DNA from: Ustilago trichophora
Lineage: Eukaryota > Basidiomycota > Ustilaginomycetes > Ustilaginales > Ustilaginaceae
Length of the DNA stretch: 64,000 bases
Assembly: GCA_900323505.1 (NCBI GenBank)
Contig: OOIN01000022.1
Coordinates: forward strand, 124,001-188,000
Direction: 5' to 3'
Shown here: piece by piece, positions 11,501 through 22,576 of the stretch
Position numbering within the stretch: position 1 is the stretch's first letter
How the letters are laid out: every line of letters starts with the position of its first letter
The notes under the pieces: model-generated
What the model saw: the letters and a program-made list of their open reading frames with translations, nothing else
The model's database searches: none
Told to the model about the DNA's origin: nothing
Position numbers and translations under genes: made by a program

Positions 11501-12974
11501 CGTTGGGTGTGAAGGGTGGTTGCAGTGGCCTCTGTTTGGACCAGTCGATGTTCTGCAGGCGATAGAAGCCGTGCTGTTGGATCTCTTCGGAGGAGATCCG
11601 ACCCAGACGGTTCTCAGCGTCGATCAACAAGCATTGGATTAGGTTTCTGAGCTGGCCCGAGCAGTTGACTGCAGGATCAAATTTGAGCGATGATCTGTGA
11701 TCTTTGATCTTTTCGTACGTCTGTTCCATCCTGCTGGCAAAGAACGGAAGGACGCCAAAGCGCATCTCGTAGAGCATCACTCCGAAGCTCCACCAGTCGA
11801 CCTCAGGACCGTACATACCGGGAGATCTTTCGGGCGCTGCGGCTGCATCGCTCGAGGACGGCAAGCAATTTTGACGTTTGAGACCCAGAATATCGTCAAG
11901 GCTGGACATGCCGTATTGTTGCTGTCGCTCGAGGACGCGCTTTTCTTCGGCCTCGAGCACTTCGGGCGAGAGGTAATCGCATGTGCCTGTAGGTTGCGAG
12001 CAGTAGAAGGCCCATACTTTTCGGTCAGGACGTGACAAGGGATGTCTGGCTCGATTAGGTGTGCCAGAGCTTTGGCTAGAGCCAAAGTCGCTGAAGGGCG
12101 CTGCGCTTGAAAAGTCACAGAGCTTGAGATGACCGCTCTGATCGAGCAAGAAGTTGCCTGGCTTGATGTCTCTGTGGGCGAATCCCTGTGCGTGAACCCA
12201 GGCGATGGCCTGGATCATGTCGACGCTGTACCTGAGGATCCAGTCTTCGATGAGCAGACCTGTTGAAGCGCGTCCTGGATACTCGGCACCGCAGCTACTA
12301 GCAGCCATGAGGAGCTCGCTGAAGTCACCACTGGGAACATACTCCATGAGCACATGGACCGAGTTTTGTGTTTGAAAGGCGGCGAGCAGCTGTGGTGTGA
12401 GCAGCTGTAAGGCGTGGCTGCCCGATGTGGTTGCAGAGTCGCTGGACTGACGCTGAAGGAGTTTGGTCTCATTGATTGGCGTTTGGATAGCAGCATTGCG
12501 ACGAGCAAAGCCCTTGACGAGTGACTTGAGCACGTAAACACGACCATCGAGACGATTCTTGACCACCTCGACGAGGCTGCCGGCGCTCTTTTGGAGCACT
12601 TTGATGGTCTTGAAGTCTTGAACTTGTAAGCTTGCCTGGCGAAGGTATAGAAGGGATGGAGCGGCTGCTGCTCTGAATGGGTTTGGATCTTTACTGGGTG
12701 GGAGACCGTCGGCGGACCATGCGATGACTAGGCTGATGTCGAGCAGCGTTCCCAGCGAAGATGTCGAGATGTCGGCATCGCTTTTGGTGGTATTCGAGCC
12801 GTTGGTAGAAGTTGCACAGAGGCTTGATACGCTGCTGTGGCTGATTTGGAAGTCGCGAAGCGCAGCTCTGACGCCTTTTGTCTGGAGCACTTCTCGTATT
12901 GAGTCGTGTCTATCTTGCCACGGTGGCGATTCGGACGTCATTATGGGTCTGTGCGGCCTAGTCGTCATGGTCAT
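8532..12974 (-). CDS. DMPK/MRCK-like AGC serine/threonine kinase with atypical DFS motif
   Basis: Single exon, 1480 residues. The kinase domain is at about 120-475: Lys150 in YVLKSL (ATP lysine), Glu169 in helix C, HRDIKPGN with Asp269, and Asp287 in CDFSSA where the family has DFG. Activation and substrate regions read GTCDYLSPEVL and GPEVDWWSFGVMLYEM, the pattern of the DMPK/MRCK/ROCK branch, followed by a short AGC-type tail. The glycine-rich loop is weak (LQKSAGSLVEVVKN). Residues 500-1450 are Ser/Pro/Arg-rich and probably disordered; a short coiled coil (about 1450-1480) ends the protein. Catalytic Lys, Glu, Asp and the metal Asp are all present, so activity is plausible. No PH, C1 or CNH domain was seen, unlike animal MRCK. 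By family it would act in polarity or cytokinesis signalling; that is inference. Confidence 0.85.
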   Translation of the reverse strand: MTMTTRPHRPIMTSESPPWQDRHDSIREVLQTKGVRAALRDFQISHSSVSSLCATSTNGSNTTKSDADISTSSLGTLLDISLVIAWSADGLPPSKDPNPFRAAAAPSLLYLRQASLQVQDFKTIKVLQKSAGSLVEVVKNRLDGRVYVLKSLVKGFARRNAAIQTPINETKLLQRQSSDSATTSGSHALQLLTPQLLAAFQTQNSVHVLMEYVPSGDFSELLMAASSCGAEYPGRASTGLLIEDWILRYSVDMIQAIAWVHAQGFAHRDIKPGNFLLDQSGHLKLCDFSSAAPFSDFGSSQSSGTPNRARHPLSRPDRKVWAFYCSQPTGTCDYLSPEVLEAEEKRVLERQQQYGMSSLDDILGLKRQNCLPSSSDAAAAPERSPGMYGPEVDWWSFGVMLYEMRFGVLPFFASRMEQTYEKIKDHRSSLKFDPAVNCSGQLRNLIQCLLIDAENRLGRISSEEIQQHGFYRLQNIDWSKQRPLQPPFTPNANVKDSTAGNTSGQEAGPINGIAARFPDTSLSLVPSLPSFSALYNGNPDDFPAFADSRELESESIRQQQSWWQGELDTTQHHSINAMPHQDDYGTQTADAGAALPDVEVPSMPRSSSSPAVVLSSASQSETLRDTSSYLAGAASPYVSRSAPRWSDCDTTFIGFSYLPQRDAFKSTADRPEGRSPGEMSTAASLDDLVPKTGASPNSWPASTPVASTPFHRGGSHSLTMLPTPPSFAPSPIAPQIGAAGSEEAENARRTSINLARSSALSFAQQQNFVTPARKPSYMAMHDRFRQMQGQEAPIPEAASANCTPAIPASPYPFPMASVARTSKFTGGKKTMLQRRDLDRARSATPGGGSVGSDSRQSGGSNAVREMSEREAWDEMMAAVQKSVRKKQPVAPVPPTPVASSAARTSGLPRSSTDPELSASKPVSAYTSRRTQLQCPADGLVSRRVSSRAALQPLDAPRQAIDKAKQVNQNGDDKPSLTVQPSGALRQRRSRANLIAPRATVKVIPPESPQGSPPGNFLKESPRPGVFPQGQYALDIDMYDSDGSDDSTVGRRNLKHRKSARQLLIRAQERSTPTKPKRAQSPPLTEAFASAPSVAAVLEAAGARSSPPILLSDQSVRSCNSSRDVSYEHGNDVASAPARVRAISIQRPDKASPDINNEVLSTSLGKTSVTFAPMAYIPVLGAIPPYRDAREGSSSLDGHSDQLGAPRESGRSAKTIRRKDSGEMLSQYRKAKGMGRATSMLSLSDRAKADAEAPSSRPGTALSSSPVESDGVDDFILGHVESRIRSMAPGGSLPGRTIRRFSSALSLKERERVTIERPASQDGAAKTSRGFGRFRSRIASSTLCEEPSEELLGEEAKSKTADRRAPAEGLARTRKGSSSSTNSNSNTTTDDQQIKPTTSRLGRRMGDTLPRSFAIRNSSASASTLRKTPLDPTLEVAQDGEPPGKADVSLMTGLNQRHNALQGSLLGLEARLARLKARLEN

Positions 12975-15900
12975 TACGGAGAACGTGGCGATTGGTTGCT
13001 GTCATTGACGGAGTAAGTAGCTTTGACCGGTGAGCTGCGATCGATGAGCGAGTAGCTTAGCAGATGCGGCGGATTGGCTAGCTTCCCTACGCCTCAGAAC
13101 GAGTGAGTTGGACGCTGAACTCTGGAGGAGGCAAGTCGCTATCGAGACATGGCTGTGCTGGTACAGAGAGCTTGAAACGGACTTGCCGATGAGCAGCCGA
13201 TGCTGACAGAGAGTGGAATAGATGGAGCAGAGACACTGTTCGCTCCTGGTCCTTCGGCTGTGTTCCGTTTCAGCCTAGTGTTTTGTTGCCGTAAGGCTGA
13301 TGGCAAAGTCCGGCTTGACCAGGGTGTGATGTCGGTACAGCCCAAGACTATAAAGACGGTGTCTTTTAGCGATGCGACGTTGAAAAGTGGCGAGCCCGAA
13401 AAAGACAGCAAGATAGAGGCAAGAGATGTTGGTGAGGTCGTGAGGCAATGTCGTTGGTGGATGGCAAGATTGGATGTGAAGAGATGGAGCAGGTGATACA
13501 GAGTTGCACATCCGAATGCCGTGTGGTGAGGATCACTTATAGCGACGGCTGCAGCCGAGTGATGTTTTAGTGAATCAGGAAGGTGGAAATGCTGCGTGGG
13601 AGCCAGAGGTGTCAGAGAGAGAGTTTGTGTGTGTGGTGACTCTGCAGGGCTCTGTTGGCTGTCGGCTTGTCCGGTCAAGGCGGAACCAGTGATTTGCGGT
13701 AATCAGAATGACCTATCACTCTGAATTGTCGCTCGACACCGGACTTGCTTGCCAAGCTGACAAGCTGAATCCGCTTGAACAACAGATGGTCGGGCGACAA
13801 TCAAGGCTCCGACGCTATGATCCGCTGCTCGTTTGCTTGTTTGTATGTTTGTTGCTCTTTGCTTTCGATTTGGTGTTGCTCCACTTGCAGCCAGCTTAAA
13901 CTCGAAAATCATGCAAACGAGTGTTCCATTTGAAGCCGTGTTTTTTTCTCTCTGTTCGAGAAAGACGCGTGCTGCCTGTGTTGTGATTCGAGTCGTGTGT
14001 TGTTCTGTGTTCACTGTTGCTGTGCTCGGCAAAGCGGACATCAACAGGGTCTCCTTGCTCCAACAACAGCACAAAACTCAAAATCCAGGCTTCTTCCACT
14101 TCCTCCTCAGCATGGACTTGCTCGGATGTCTGTCGGATCGATTTCTATGCAGCTTCATTGCTCGTTGCTCTCGAGAGTCTTCCGAGCTGCAGACTTCGCA
14201 GCGGTCTTTTCAAGAGTACAGTAGTCTTGTTGTGCAAACACCTCGCTTGTCTGCCAAGTCAATGAACGATGAGTTATCATGCTTGCATCTGCTGCTTGCC
14301 AAAACATGTTTCTTGCTACCAAATTGTTGTCTTTGCTTCGATCTTTCAAATGTGTCTGAGGCTGGTATTGAGGCTTGAGACAGCTCCCGGTGATCACGGG
14401 AATGTTGACAAGCCCTAAATAGCGCAGATCGAGCAACATGTGCCGGGCTCGACGACGTCATAGAGGGGGTTCTGTCGGATCCAGGTGCAGGCACAGAGGT
14501 CTCGGATGACCATGTCTCAGATCCATAGATCTTTACACGTCAATCACAGAGAGATAAGAATGAATGGCAAAGTGCTGTACAGTATTTTCCATGTCCTGAT
14601 CGGCATCACGCGCTATGTACAGTAGTCGACCTACCATGCCCTTGTCCAGATGACAGCTTGTTCTCGTGCCACTTGAGGATGCCAGCGCAGATCCCCTCCT
14701 GGCAAACACTGGCCGAGCTCGTGTGCTGCACGACGAACGCAGCCTGCATCATCTTCTATTCAAGCCCCCACTAAGTTACCGGAGTTCGGCTTCGGCCAAA
14801 TGTATCTTCTTCTGCGGAATCATTGCGATATGCAGTCCGCCTCGGCGTGTACACTGGTTCGAGGCCGGCACAAGGAATGCGCACATTTTGTTCCTCAGCT
14901 ACCCGCGCCTCCGCTTCTTCGTCCACTCCGAACCAATTCATCTTTCCCTCTCATTTATCTGCGGAGATGGGCTGCAGTAAACCGTCGTCGGTGCCAAGCT
15001 CAACAAGCTGCTGCTGGAAGTTGGTCGGTTCATCATCTTCCCCGCATTTCGCTGTCTGCAAACCTTGCACCCTCCGCCAAATCTAGCCGCACCCCAAGAG
15101 GCGGCTGGCACGACGCGTTTGTGTGTCCGCACGTGATTTTCAGTTGGTCGAGTCAAAATCGTGTTAATTTTGGAGCCTTTATTTCTTGGCTGCTTTTGAT
15201 TTCCGTAAGAATTTTTCACGCAGCTGCTCTCCTTCAAAACTTGGTCTTGCTATTGATCCAAGCAACAACGAAACACATGCCAACCAACCCCTTTCAACGA
15301 CCCTCTCTCCCTCTCTAGTCATTCAAATGTCCATACGCTGAGGTGTGGTCAAGCGCTTGACAGACCAAGGTTGCCCCCTGTTGAGAACCGAGTCGCCGGC
15401 TAAACAAGCCAGCCGACACAAAGAGTGGTCTACTGTCGCCACCTCTTGTTCTGCCTCATGACTGGCTCGTTGAGTCCAAGTGAGCACAGCCATACAGCCA
15501 CGAGCTTGAGCTTCGATCGTAACTCTGCTGTACTGTAGTCCTATTTTTGTCCGATTTCATCGGATGTGGGGCTCCACGCCCTATCGACCCGCCAAGCCGC
15601 CGATGGTTGCTTTCTCTGAGTCAGGGGAGGTAGTACATCGTGTCATTCGTCCCTGTTGAGGCGCTTTGAGCATGGCTGAGCTCTTTGACTTTGGCCTCAC
15701 AATCAACCCACACCAGGCTGACGCGCCAAGTTAGCCTTTTCTTTTCTTGGGGTGGTCGGAGCGGAATTGACGTGGGGAAGACCTAGCCGACATCGCGTAG
15801 CCTTCACAGCGTGGGAAATTCTCCTCCTCGCCACTTCTCGCCTGTGCACTGCATTGTATCCAGCTCGCAACTCCTGTATCGCCACTGCTGACAGGCCACT

Positions 15901-18900
15901 TTCTGCCTTGCCGCCCACAAGAGCAAATGCCGAGCGCGTACACTTTGGCCTTATAGACGGAAGTCGGCCAAAACTTTTTTTTTTCATCCCCACGCTTGGC
16001 CCCCACCACTGACGGCTGCACGCCTTCGAGTGGGTCGAGGTTGACGCAAACAACGGGCTTTGCAATTGACATGCACTGGTTGTGTGGGGGAGAAGGCTTG
16101 ATCCTGACGCTCCGCCAAAGATCACATCAGTTGCAGGCTTCCTGTGTGATGGAAGAGGGACCTCATTCCGCACCTAGTACAACAGCTGTTGTCGCGGGAC
16201 AAGACTCCCGAAAGTCCCTCCCGAGATTGGCAGTGTCGGTCATCTGACGAGCATTGTTGCTTTGCTTTACAACTCTACAGATAGTCTCGGCCATCTCACT
16301 GCCCAAAGTATTGTCATCTCACAAGCATCGGGAACACATGACCCGATCCATCGGGACTATCTGATTGCGATTTTTCACGCGACGGCTTTGAGCCACGAGG
16401 CGCTGCGAACTGTCAGACATGTCTCTGCGAAGAGCTCCTTGCTTTGCCTCTGTGAACCTGAATCTGACGCACTTTGACGGCTTTCTTTTTTCACGCTCCT
16501 GTCTGCCATCCAACCAGTCAGCCGTAACAGTGGGATGAAGAGAAAGGCATGCTGTCATTCAATATTTGCGGCACACCGTCGGTCGATCGAAATGGCGACG
16601 ATCCCTAAGGCATGTCAAATACGGCGAGAGAAGGATTCGTCCAATGCATAGATTGCAGAAGCCAAAATGCAAGAAGATCGACATTACACAAGCGCTTGCT
16701 CCCGTTGCTTGGAATTTCGTACTACTGTACAGTATATCCTGGTTGTCGTGATTAAGGTGATGCTTGCATGAAGGCGGCTGCCATTTCGAGTGTGAACCAA
16801 GGATTCACGACCGGGCACCTTGTCATCACTACTCGGCGTGGTGACCGGGGAGCAAGACCGCCTGCAGTCTGACAGAGGCATTTACCAAAGGTATGGATAA
16901 GGCAGTTTCAAGGAGCTGGTCGGATCTGACGAGCATGGTTTCGGCTCTCCTTGGTCGCAAAGTTTTGTTTTTGAAAGATCTCGACACCAAGGGACCCAGA
17001 ATCAAGCTGTCAAAGGTCTTGTGGCCGATTGTGCATGCAAGCATGTGCCACATCCGTGAGCACATGCGGAAGCAAACAGTCTCTCCTTAAAGGCAGGGCA
17101 AAAGACAAAAGAGGTCGATCACGGACAAAATCTCCGATGCTACGTGCTAGCGTGCTGGCGCATCACAGAGTCGACGAGCAAAGGTTTTCACCGTACGGCA
17201 AACACGGAGACGCCATGACTTTTCTTTAGCCTGCAAAATGAGTTGAGATAAGCGATAATGTCAAACACAAACTGAGCTTGAGGAAGGCCACCTTGGAGAA
17301 GCTCTGCCTGGTGAATAGAGGTCATGCTTGCCTCCGGCTCCCATAGAGAGTTCTACCGAAGCGGCATGAGCCATTGGACAGAGCCTTGCAACGACATGAG
17401 CATCCTCGATATGATCATGATATTCATCTGTACTTGCACCACCATCATCGTGGCCTCCAGAAGAAAACCAATTTTCTGGCACATTTCATGACCAACAAAG
17501 TCAACCCTGTCGTCGGAAAACAAGACAACCAAGGCTCTTTGCTGCCACGGTACACAATTGAGGCCCCGCCCCTCGTTGAAAGGACCCTGGACCGAAGTGC
17601 AATCTGTGTAAGAGAGGCAGAAGCATCCTCATTGCGGAGCTTGAAATCCCGACGCATCAGCGGCAGGGTTTGAAATTAAAAAATGAAATTTCAAACAGAA
17701 CGAAAAGGCTTTTTCAAAAAAACGATGAAATTCCGAAACAGAGAGAGTGTGAAAGAGAGGGCGAGAAAGCGAACCAATCCTTCAAAAAAGAGCTTTCACG
17801 AGTGTCGCATCGCAACCTTTGGGGGAAGGAAAACAATGTGGAAAGGATTTTTTTCTTCTCTTTTACACAAATTTGAAGGGAAACGACTCTTCATTCCTCC
17901 CCCACAAAAAGAAACCCCTTCTTTGTCTTTGTTCATGTAACGCTCACACTACTGCTCTTTCGATTGTCGTCTATTGTCTTTGTTGCTGCTGTCGGATGCT
18001 CTCAAGTTTTGTAGGTGGTGATTGTGCGAGAAGAAAGAAGAGACGCAAGAGCAACGACGAACGGAGAGAGAGATGAGAGAAGTTGACTGTAAGTCACAAA
18101 GCTCGTACAAACTGGAATCGATGTTTGTTTGGACGATGATCGGATGCGGTCTTGCTTGACTTGGAAACAGCAATCGGTGTCACCTGAATAGACTTCTTGT
18201 TGCCGCGGCAGCTTTGTTGACTGTCAAATACTGTAGTGTGAGAATCGGCCGCGCTTCGGAGTAAGTTGACTACAGGCAAGGGTGCTGACGGGGCTCGAGC
18301 TGGAGGGCAACTTTCACAAAAAATAGGTTGTACGTTACGCTGACGCTTATTTCATTCAGGCAGCCACTTGTCTTGCTTGCGACACGAAGCTTACGCCAGC
18401 TTGCTTGTGTGGCAGAATACGCTTTGTGAGCATGGTAACAGCGCAAAGAACGTCACATTGACCCCAGTTTGAGATGGAGCAGACTCGCCCAGGTGCTTTT
18501 GTATCGAAAAGGTGTACGGTAAGCTGTGTAGGTGAGATTGAGATATGGTATGATCATACAGTAGAATCGGTGTGCCTGGAAATAAGGATTCCATTCCAAA
18601 GATTAGCCGTCGGTTGTTCGGCTTGCTTGCTTGGTGTAACAAAGAAATGGCAGCCTACAGTGCTGTACACTACAGTGACTGTATCGGTGACGATGATGAT
18701 AGCCTTTTAAAAGAGGAGCTGGACCAGGGATGTGGTGGCTTGAATGGCTACTTTATTACGTTGCGGAGCGACTGTCTGAATTCGGCCCTGAACTCGCTCT
18801 TTGGTCGGTGAATCCGAAGCAAAAGCCCTGAAAAAATTCACACCGCCGCTGCAGCAGCAGCAGAAGCACAACTGCAGCCGTGTCAGCGTCTGGCCCTTGT

Positions 18901-19830
18901 CGCACTTTGACTGCACTTGAAGCCTCACTCACCACACTCTCACGCTCTGTCTCTGGCATTTTTCACTCTCACGCGCCCATTTGCGCATGCAGGACAGCCA
19001 CACACGCAACTCACACCACTCGCTCGCTTGGCGCTTGCCTCTCTCTCTCTTGACCATACGCACTTTGGCTTACTTTCCAAAGGCGCAGCGTGCTCAATTC
19101 AAAGAGCAATTAGGTATCAGCACTGCACTGCAGCTCGACACTGTTGCGCCTCGTCTTTCTCTTGGTCACCATCCGTATCTTGCCCTTCACCATCATCAAT
19201 CTATTCCACTCCCACTACATTGGCACTCCTCCGTCTCCTTATCTCTGCATCCGATTGTGGCCTACAACTGCCCTCTCTTCACGAGTTTACTCGCCAAGCC
19301 TTTCGTCAGCTATACAACTGCTACGACCTCGACTTGCTTCACATACATCTTGGCTTAGCCTGCATTCCATCTTCAAGGTGAACCCTTCTGATCTCATTCG
19401 CCACAACTCGATCAACATCAGCTTTTAGCATCTGCGTAAAGCCGACTCTGAAGGGGCACCATTATCCTCGTTTGCGACTTCATATCCTCACGGGCCCCGA
19501 CCGTACGCCCGCTTTCAAGGTCAACTCCTTTCCAAGCATTCGCCTGCGTTCATTTGGCTGCTAGCGTCTACGTCCATTCTACCGTTCAGCAAAGTCGGCA
19601 TCGAATCAAGCAAGCTCAATTCATCATCGAGTTGAGCACAAAACGGATGAGCCCTTCTAGGCAGTGATTGTCAGAGAAGCCCTCCAGTTACTCGTCTCAC
19701 ACCACCTCTCACAAACACATCCCAATTGGGGTTTTGGTCTCCAGGCTTACTCCAGCAAGGCAGTCACTCCGAGCTTGAGAAAGGACAACAAGTACTGGCA
19801 TTCGGCTACTTGGATCGTACCACCACCACC
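12975..19830. other. Long gene-free divergent interval between AGC kinase and OPI1
   Basis: About 6.9 kb without a convincing gene; the frames present are short, overlap on both strands and match no family I know. The segment next to OPI1 (about 18900-19830) is C/T-rich with many CTC and CAC words, consistent with a promoter and long 5' leader. Scattered TGTACAGTA-like palindromes occur at 14577, 14617, 16723 and 18657. Segment 17670-17940 is A-rich. No tRNA, rRNA or transposon-coding sequence was recognised. Confidence 0.6.
16723..16734. repeat. 12-bp palindrome TACTGTACAGTA
   Basis: A perfect palindrome, the register-shifted form of the TACAGTACTGTA element. A second copy is at 60461-60472. 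Confidence 0.85.
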
Positions 19831-22431
19831 ATGGATTCTACACCAGACGCCAGCCTTTCTCATGAAGAGCGTTGGACAGCCCATCGAGCCGACGCCGAAG
19901 CGGATACCCCTCATCCATTCAGCGCCGCTTCAACTCCTGCTCCCACCACTCCTGCAACACCTCCACCAGAGGATCTCGCTTCTTCACAAGAACTCGCTCG
20001 ACCTTCTTCTTCTTCTGCATCTCCCTCCAATGGTCTAGGCATCGACGCCGAAGATGAAGATGTCCGCATTGCCATCATGGCCTTGGGCGCCATGAAGAGT
20101 CTCGACGGCACCAGCAACGGGTTCAGTGGTGCCAGTGCCAGCAGCAGCACTATATCCTTAGATGCGCAAAAGCGAACCAGCAAATGTAAGTTGCGCCTCG
20201 CCACCTCACGATCCTCATATCCTGCAGCTGCCAATATTTTCAAGCCTGCATTCCCCTTGACTCTCACTTCTATTTGTACTGCGATCGGTATCTGACCTTT
20301 ACTCACAATTTTTGCATTTTCAACAGCACCAGCACGCACATCCTCAGCGATATCCAATTCAAGTGTGGCTTCTACCGCCATTTCCTCGCCTAGCTCCACT
20401 CCTGCAACCGACCTCACACAAGACTCTGGCGCCGATTCTCCTGCCGGCCGCATGGCTGGTCCAGCCCGTCTCGGCGACCTTCCACCAGACCTCAAACTTC
20501 CCGCAGTCATTCAAGACGAGAATGGCAACGAGCTTCAGGTCGATCCCGAAATGATGAATGACGCCGACTTCTTGAAACGAGTCAGCCATCTTCCCATTGT
20601 TCGCGGCACTCTGCGCGCCTACGAACTCGGCAAGCAGCGCAGCAAGGTCGTCAAATATGGCGCTGGTCTCGTCGAGAGCTCGGTCAAGACCATCTCGCGT
20701 CCCGTTGTCAGCCGTCTCGGTGCAAGCCTTGGTGAGCGCGGAGTCGAACAGCTCGATGACTTTGCCTGTCGACAGCTCGATCGCATCTATCCTTCTGCAG
20801 TTCCATCGCCCAGCAAGGAAGAGAAGCGCGGCATCTTGGACGAGGTCGATCGCAAAGAAAAGGAAGAGTGGCAGAATATGAGCCCCGAGGAGCGTGAGAA
20901 GCGCAGGAAAGCTTACACCGCATTGCAACTCGAGGAGCGCGAACGCAACATCATGGCCAACGAGCTTCGACAGCGACGCGGCAAGGGCGGCATCTTGGAG
21001 ATTGAGACATCCCGAAGCTCTGCAGTGGCATCCGGCAGCGGCAGCAACGCCTCGATTTCGCAGAATGACAGCGCCATGGACGATGCGGACGACGACAACA
21101 AGGCGAAAGCCAGTTCCAACGGCGGCGCAGTCGTTAGATCCACTGCCGCAAAGACATTACCCTTCCAGAATAGCCGATGGGGCTCGATGCTCGTCGAGGC
21201 AGGCGCCACAGCCGGTGGTCTGTCGGCAGCCATGAGCGAAGAGTCGATGAAGTCACTCAAGTACTGTCTCCAATGGCTCCAGTACGCCACGGCTCACATT
21301 GAGCACCAAATCACCGTTCTCCGCGACCTCATCGTCAAGCTCAACCACGGCGAACTCGACATGTCTGGCACTGCTGTACAGAACTTGACCAACATCAAGG
21401 GCGACGTTGTCACTACGATCCGCGGCGTAGTCGATGTCATTGGAAAATATGCAGGAAGTGCGCTCCCCGAGCCTGCTCGAAACAGCGTCAAGGCTTTTAT
21501 CCTGAGTCTGCCTGCACGCTGGGCCACGGTCAACCGCAGCTCAGCAGCTGGATCCCCGACAGGCTACTTTGGCAGCAGCCCATCGTCGCCCTCCTTCTCC
21601 CCAGCCCACATCAGCGAGGGCCCACAGTCGCCCAGTCACCTCACCGCCAACGCACGATACCGCAACGGTGCAGGCAGCCCGCGCGAGCAGATGCAAGTCG
21701 CAGCAACTGCGCAGGCCGCCAACCGCATTCTGACGCTTGCCATCGAGTCGCTCGACATCCTGCGAAGCGTCACCATCGTATTTGGCGAGTCTCTCGATCG
21801 AGCAGATCTCTGGGTCGAGCGCCTCCGCATCTTGGGTTTGCAGCGAAAGCGTCAGCACGAAGCCAACCTAAGCGAGCAGCACCAAATTGCCGCCGGCCCT
21901 TCCGCGTCCTCTTCCTCTGCGACCTTGAGCGCTCCCCACTGGGAAAGCGCGCGCGGTTCATCAATGCGAGGCCGCGCAAATTCTCCCGGAGGCGAAAGCG
22001 ACGTAAGCATGGGCACCAGTGCCTCCACCAAACGCCGCCGAACGCGCCAAACGCCCTCTGGAGGATTTCACATGTCTCGCACTCCATCCGCCGCCGCCTC
22101 TGCCGCCGAATACTCAGAAGACGAAGAAGCTCTGACAGAAACCGAGAAGACCAAATCCCCGCCTTTGGGCGGTACAGCAACTTTTTCCACCGGCACAACA
22201 ACCGGCAATGGACACAGCAACCATCTCCACCACTCTCATCACCATCACCATGTCCACAGTGCCCGAAGACCAGGTACCAGATCCCGTGCCGGAACCGGAG
22301 GCAAACATTACCCCATGCATCCCCCCACATTGCCTTCGCCGCTGCATGCCACTTTTGCCAATGCCAACAACGGTGCGAACAGTGCGACAGCGATGACGGC
22401 GGGGAACAAGGAGAACAGTAACGCCAACTAA
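19831..22431 (+). CDS. OPI1: OPI1-type transcriptional repressor of phospholipid synthesis
   Basis: Two exons, 19831-20185 and 20327-22431, with a 141-nt GT-AG intron (donor GTAAGT, acceptor CAACAG) joined at phase 1; 819 residues. The start chosen is in CACCATGG context; an in-frame ATG at 19726 would add 35 residues. Landmarks are an N-terminal helix around EDVRIAIMALGAMKSL (about 76-93), a conserved basic/amphipathic segment at about 208-250, a helix at 429-460, the signature SALPEPARNSVKAFILSLPA (about 497-517, compare SLPEPARSQVRESLLNLP in yeast Opi1), and a C-terminal helix ILTLAIESLDILRSV (about 585-600). Family role in yeast: binds phosphatidic acid at the ER, enters the nucleus when inositol is present, and represses INO genes through Sin3. 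I did not see a clear FFAT (Scs2-binding) motif. It is convergent with the HyuA gene. Confidence 0.88.
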
Positions 22432-22576
22432 TAAAGTGACAGGACAACGATGGACTACAAAAACACAATACGTACTTCCCTCTACTTGTCGCTTTTGCTA
22501 TGTATTTGTACCGCTGACTTGTTTCTCTTAGTTGCAAACTGAACCAGTGATGCCACAATGGTACATTCATTGGAAT

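Noticed and set aside
13139..13678. 179-residue minus frame upstream of the AGC kinase
   Set aside because: No family similarity, unbiased composition and overlapping frames on the other strand; no support as a gene.
15703..16173. 156-residue minus frame in the 6.9-kb interval
   Set aside because: Overlaps other frames of similar length on both strands; no motif or splice context that supports it.
18917..19381. 154-residue plus frame before OPI1
   Set aside because: Leu/Ser/His-rich translation of a C/T-rich leader; several frames are open equally.
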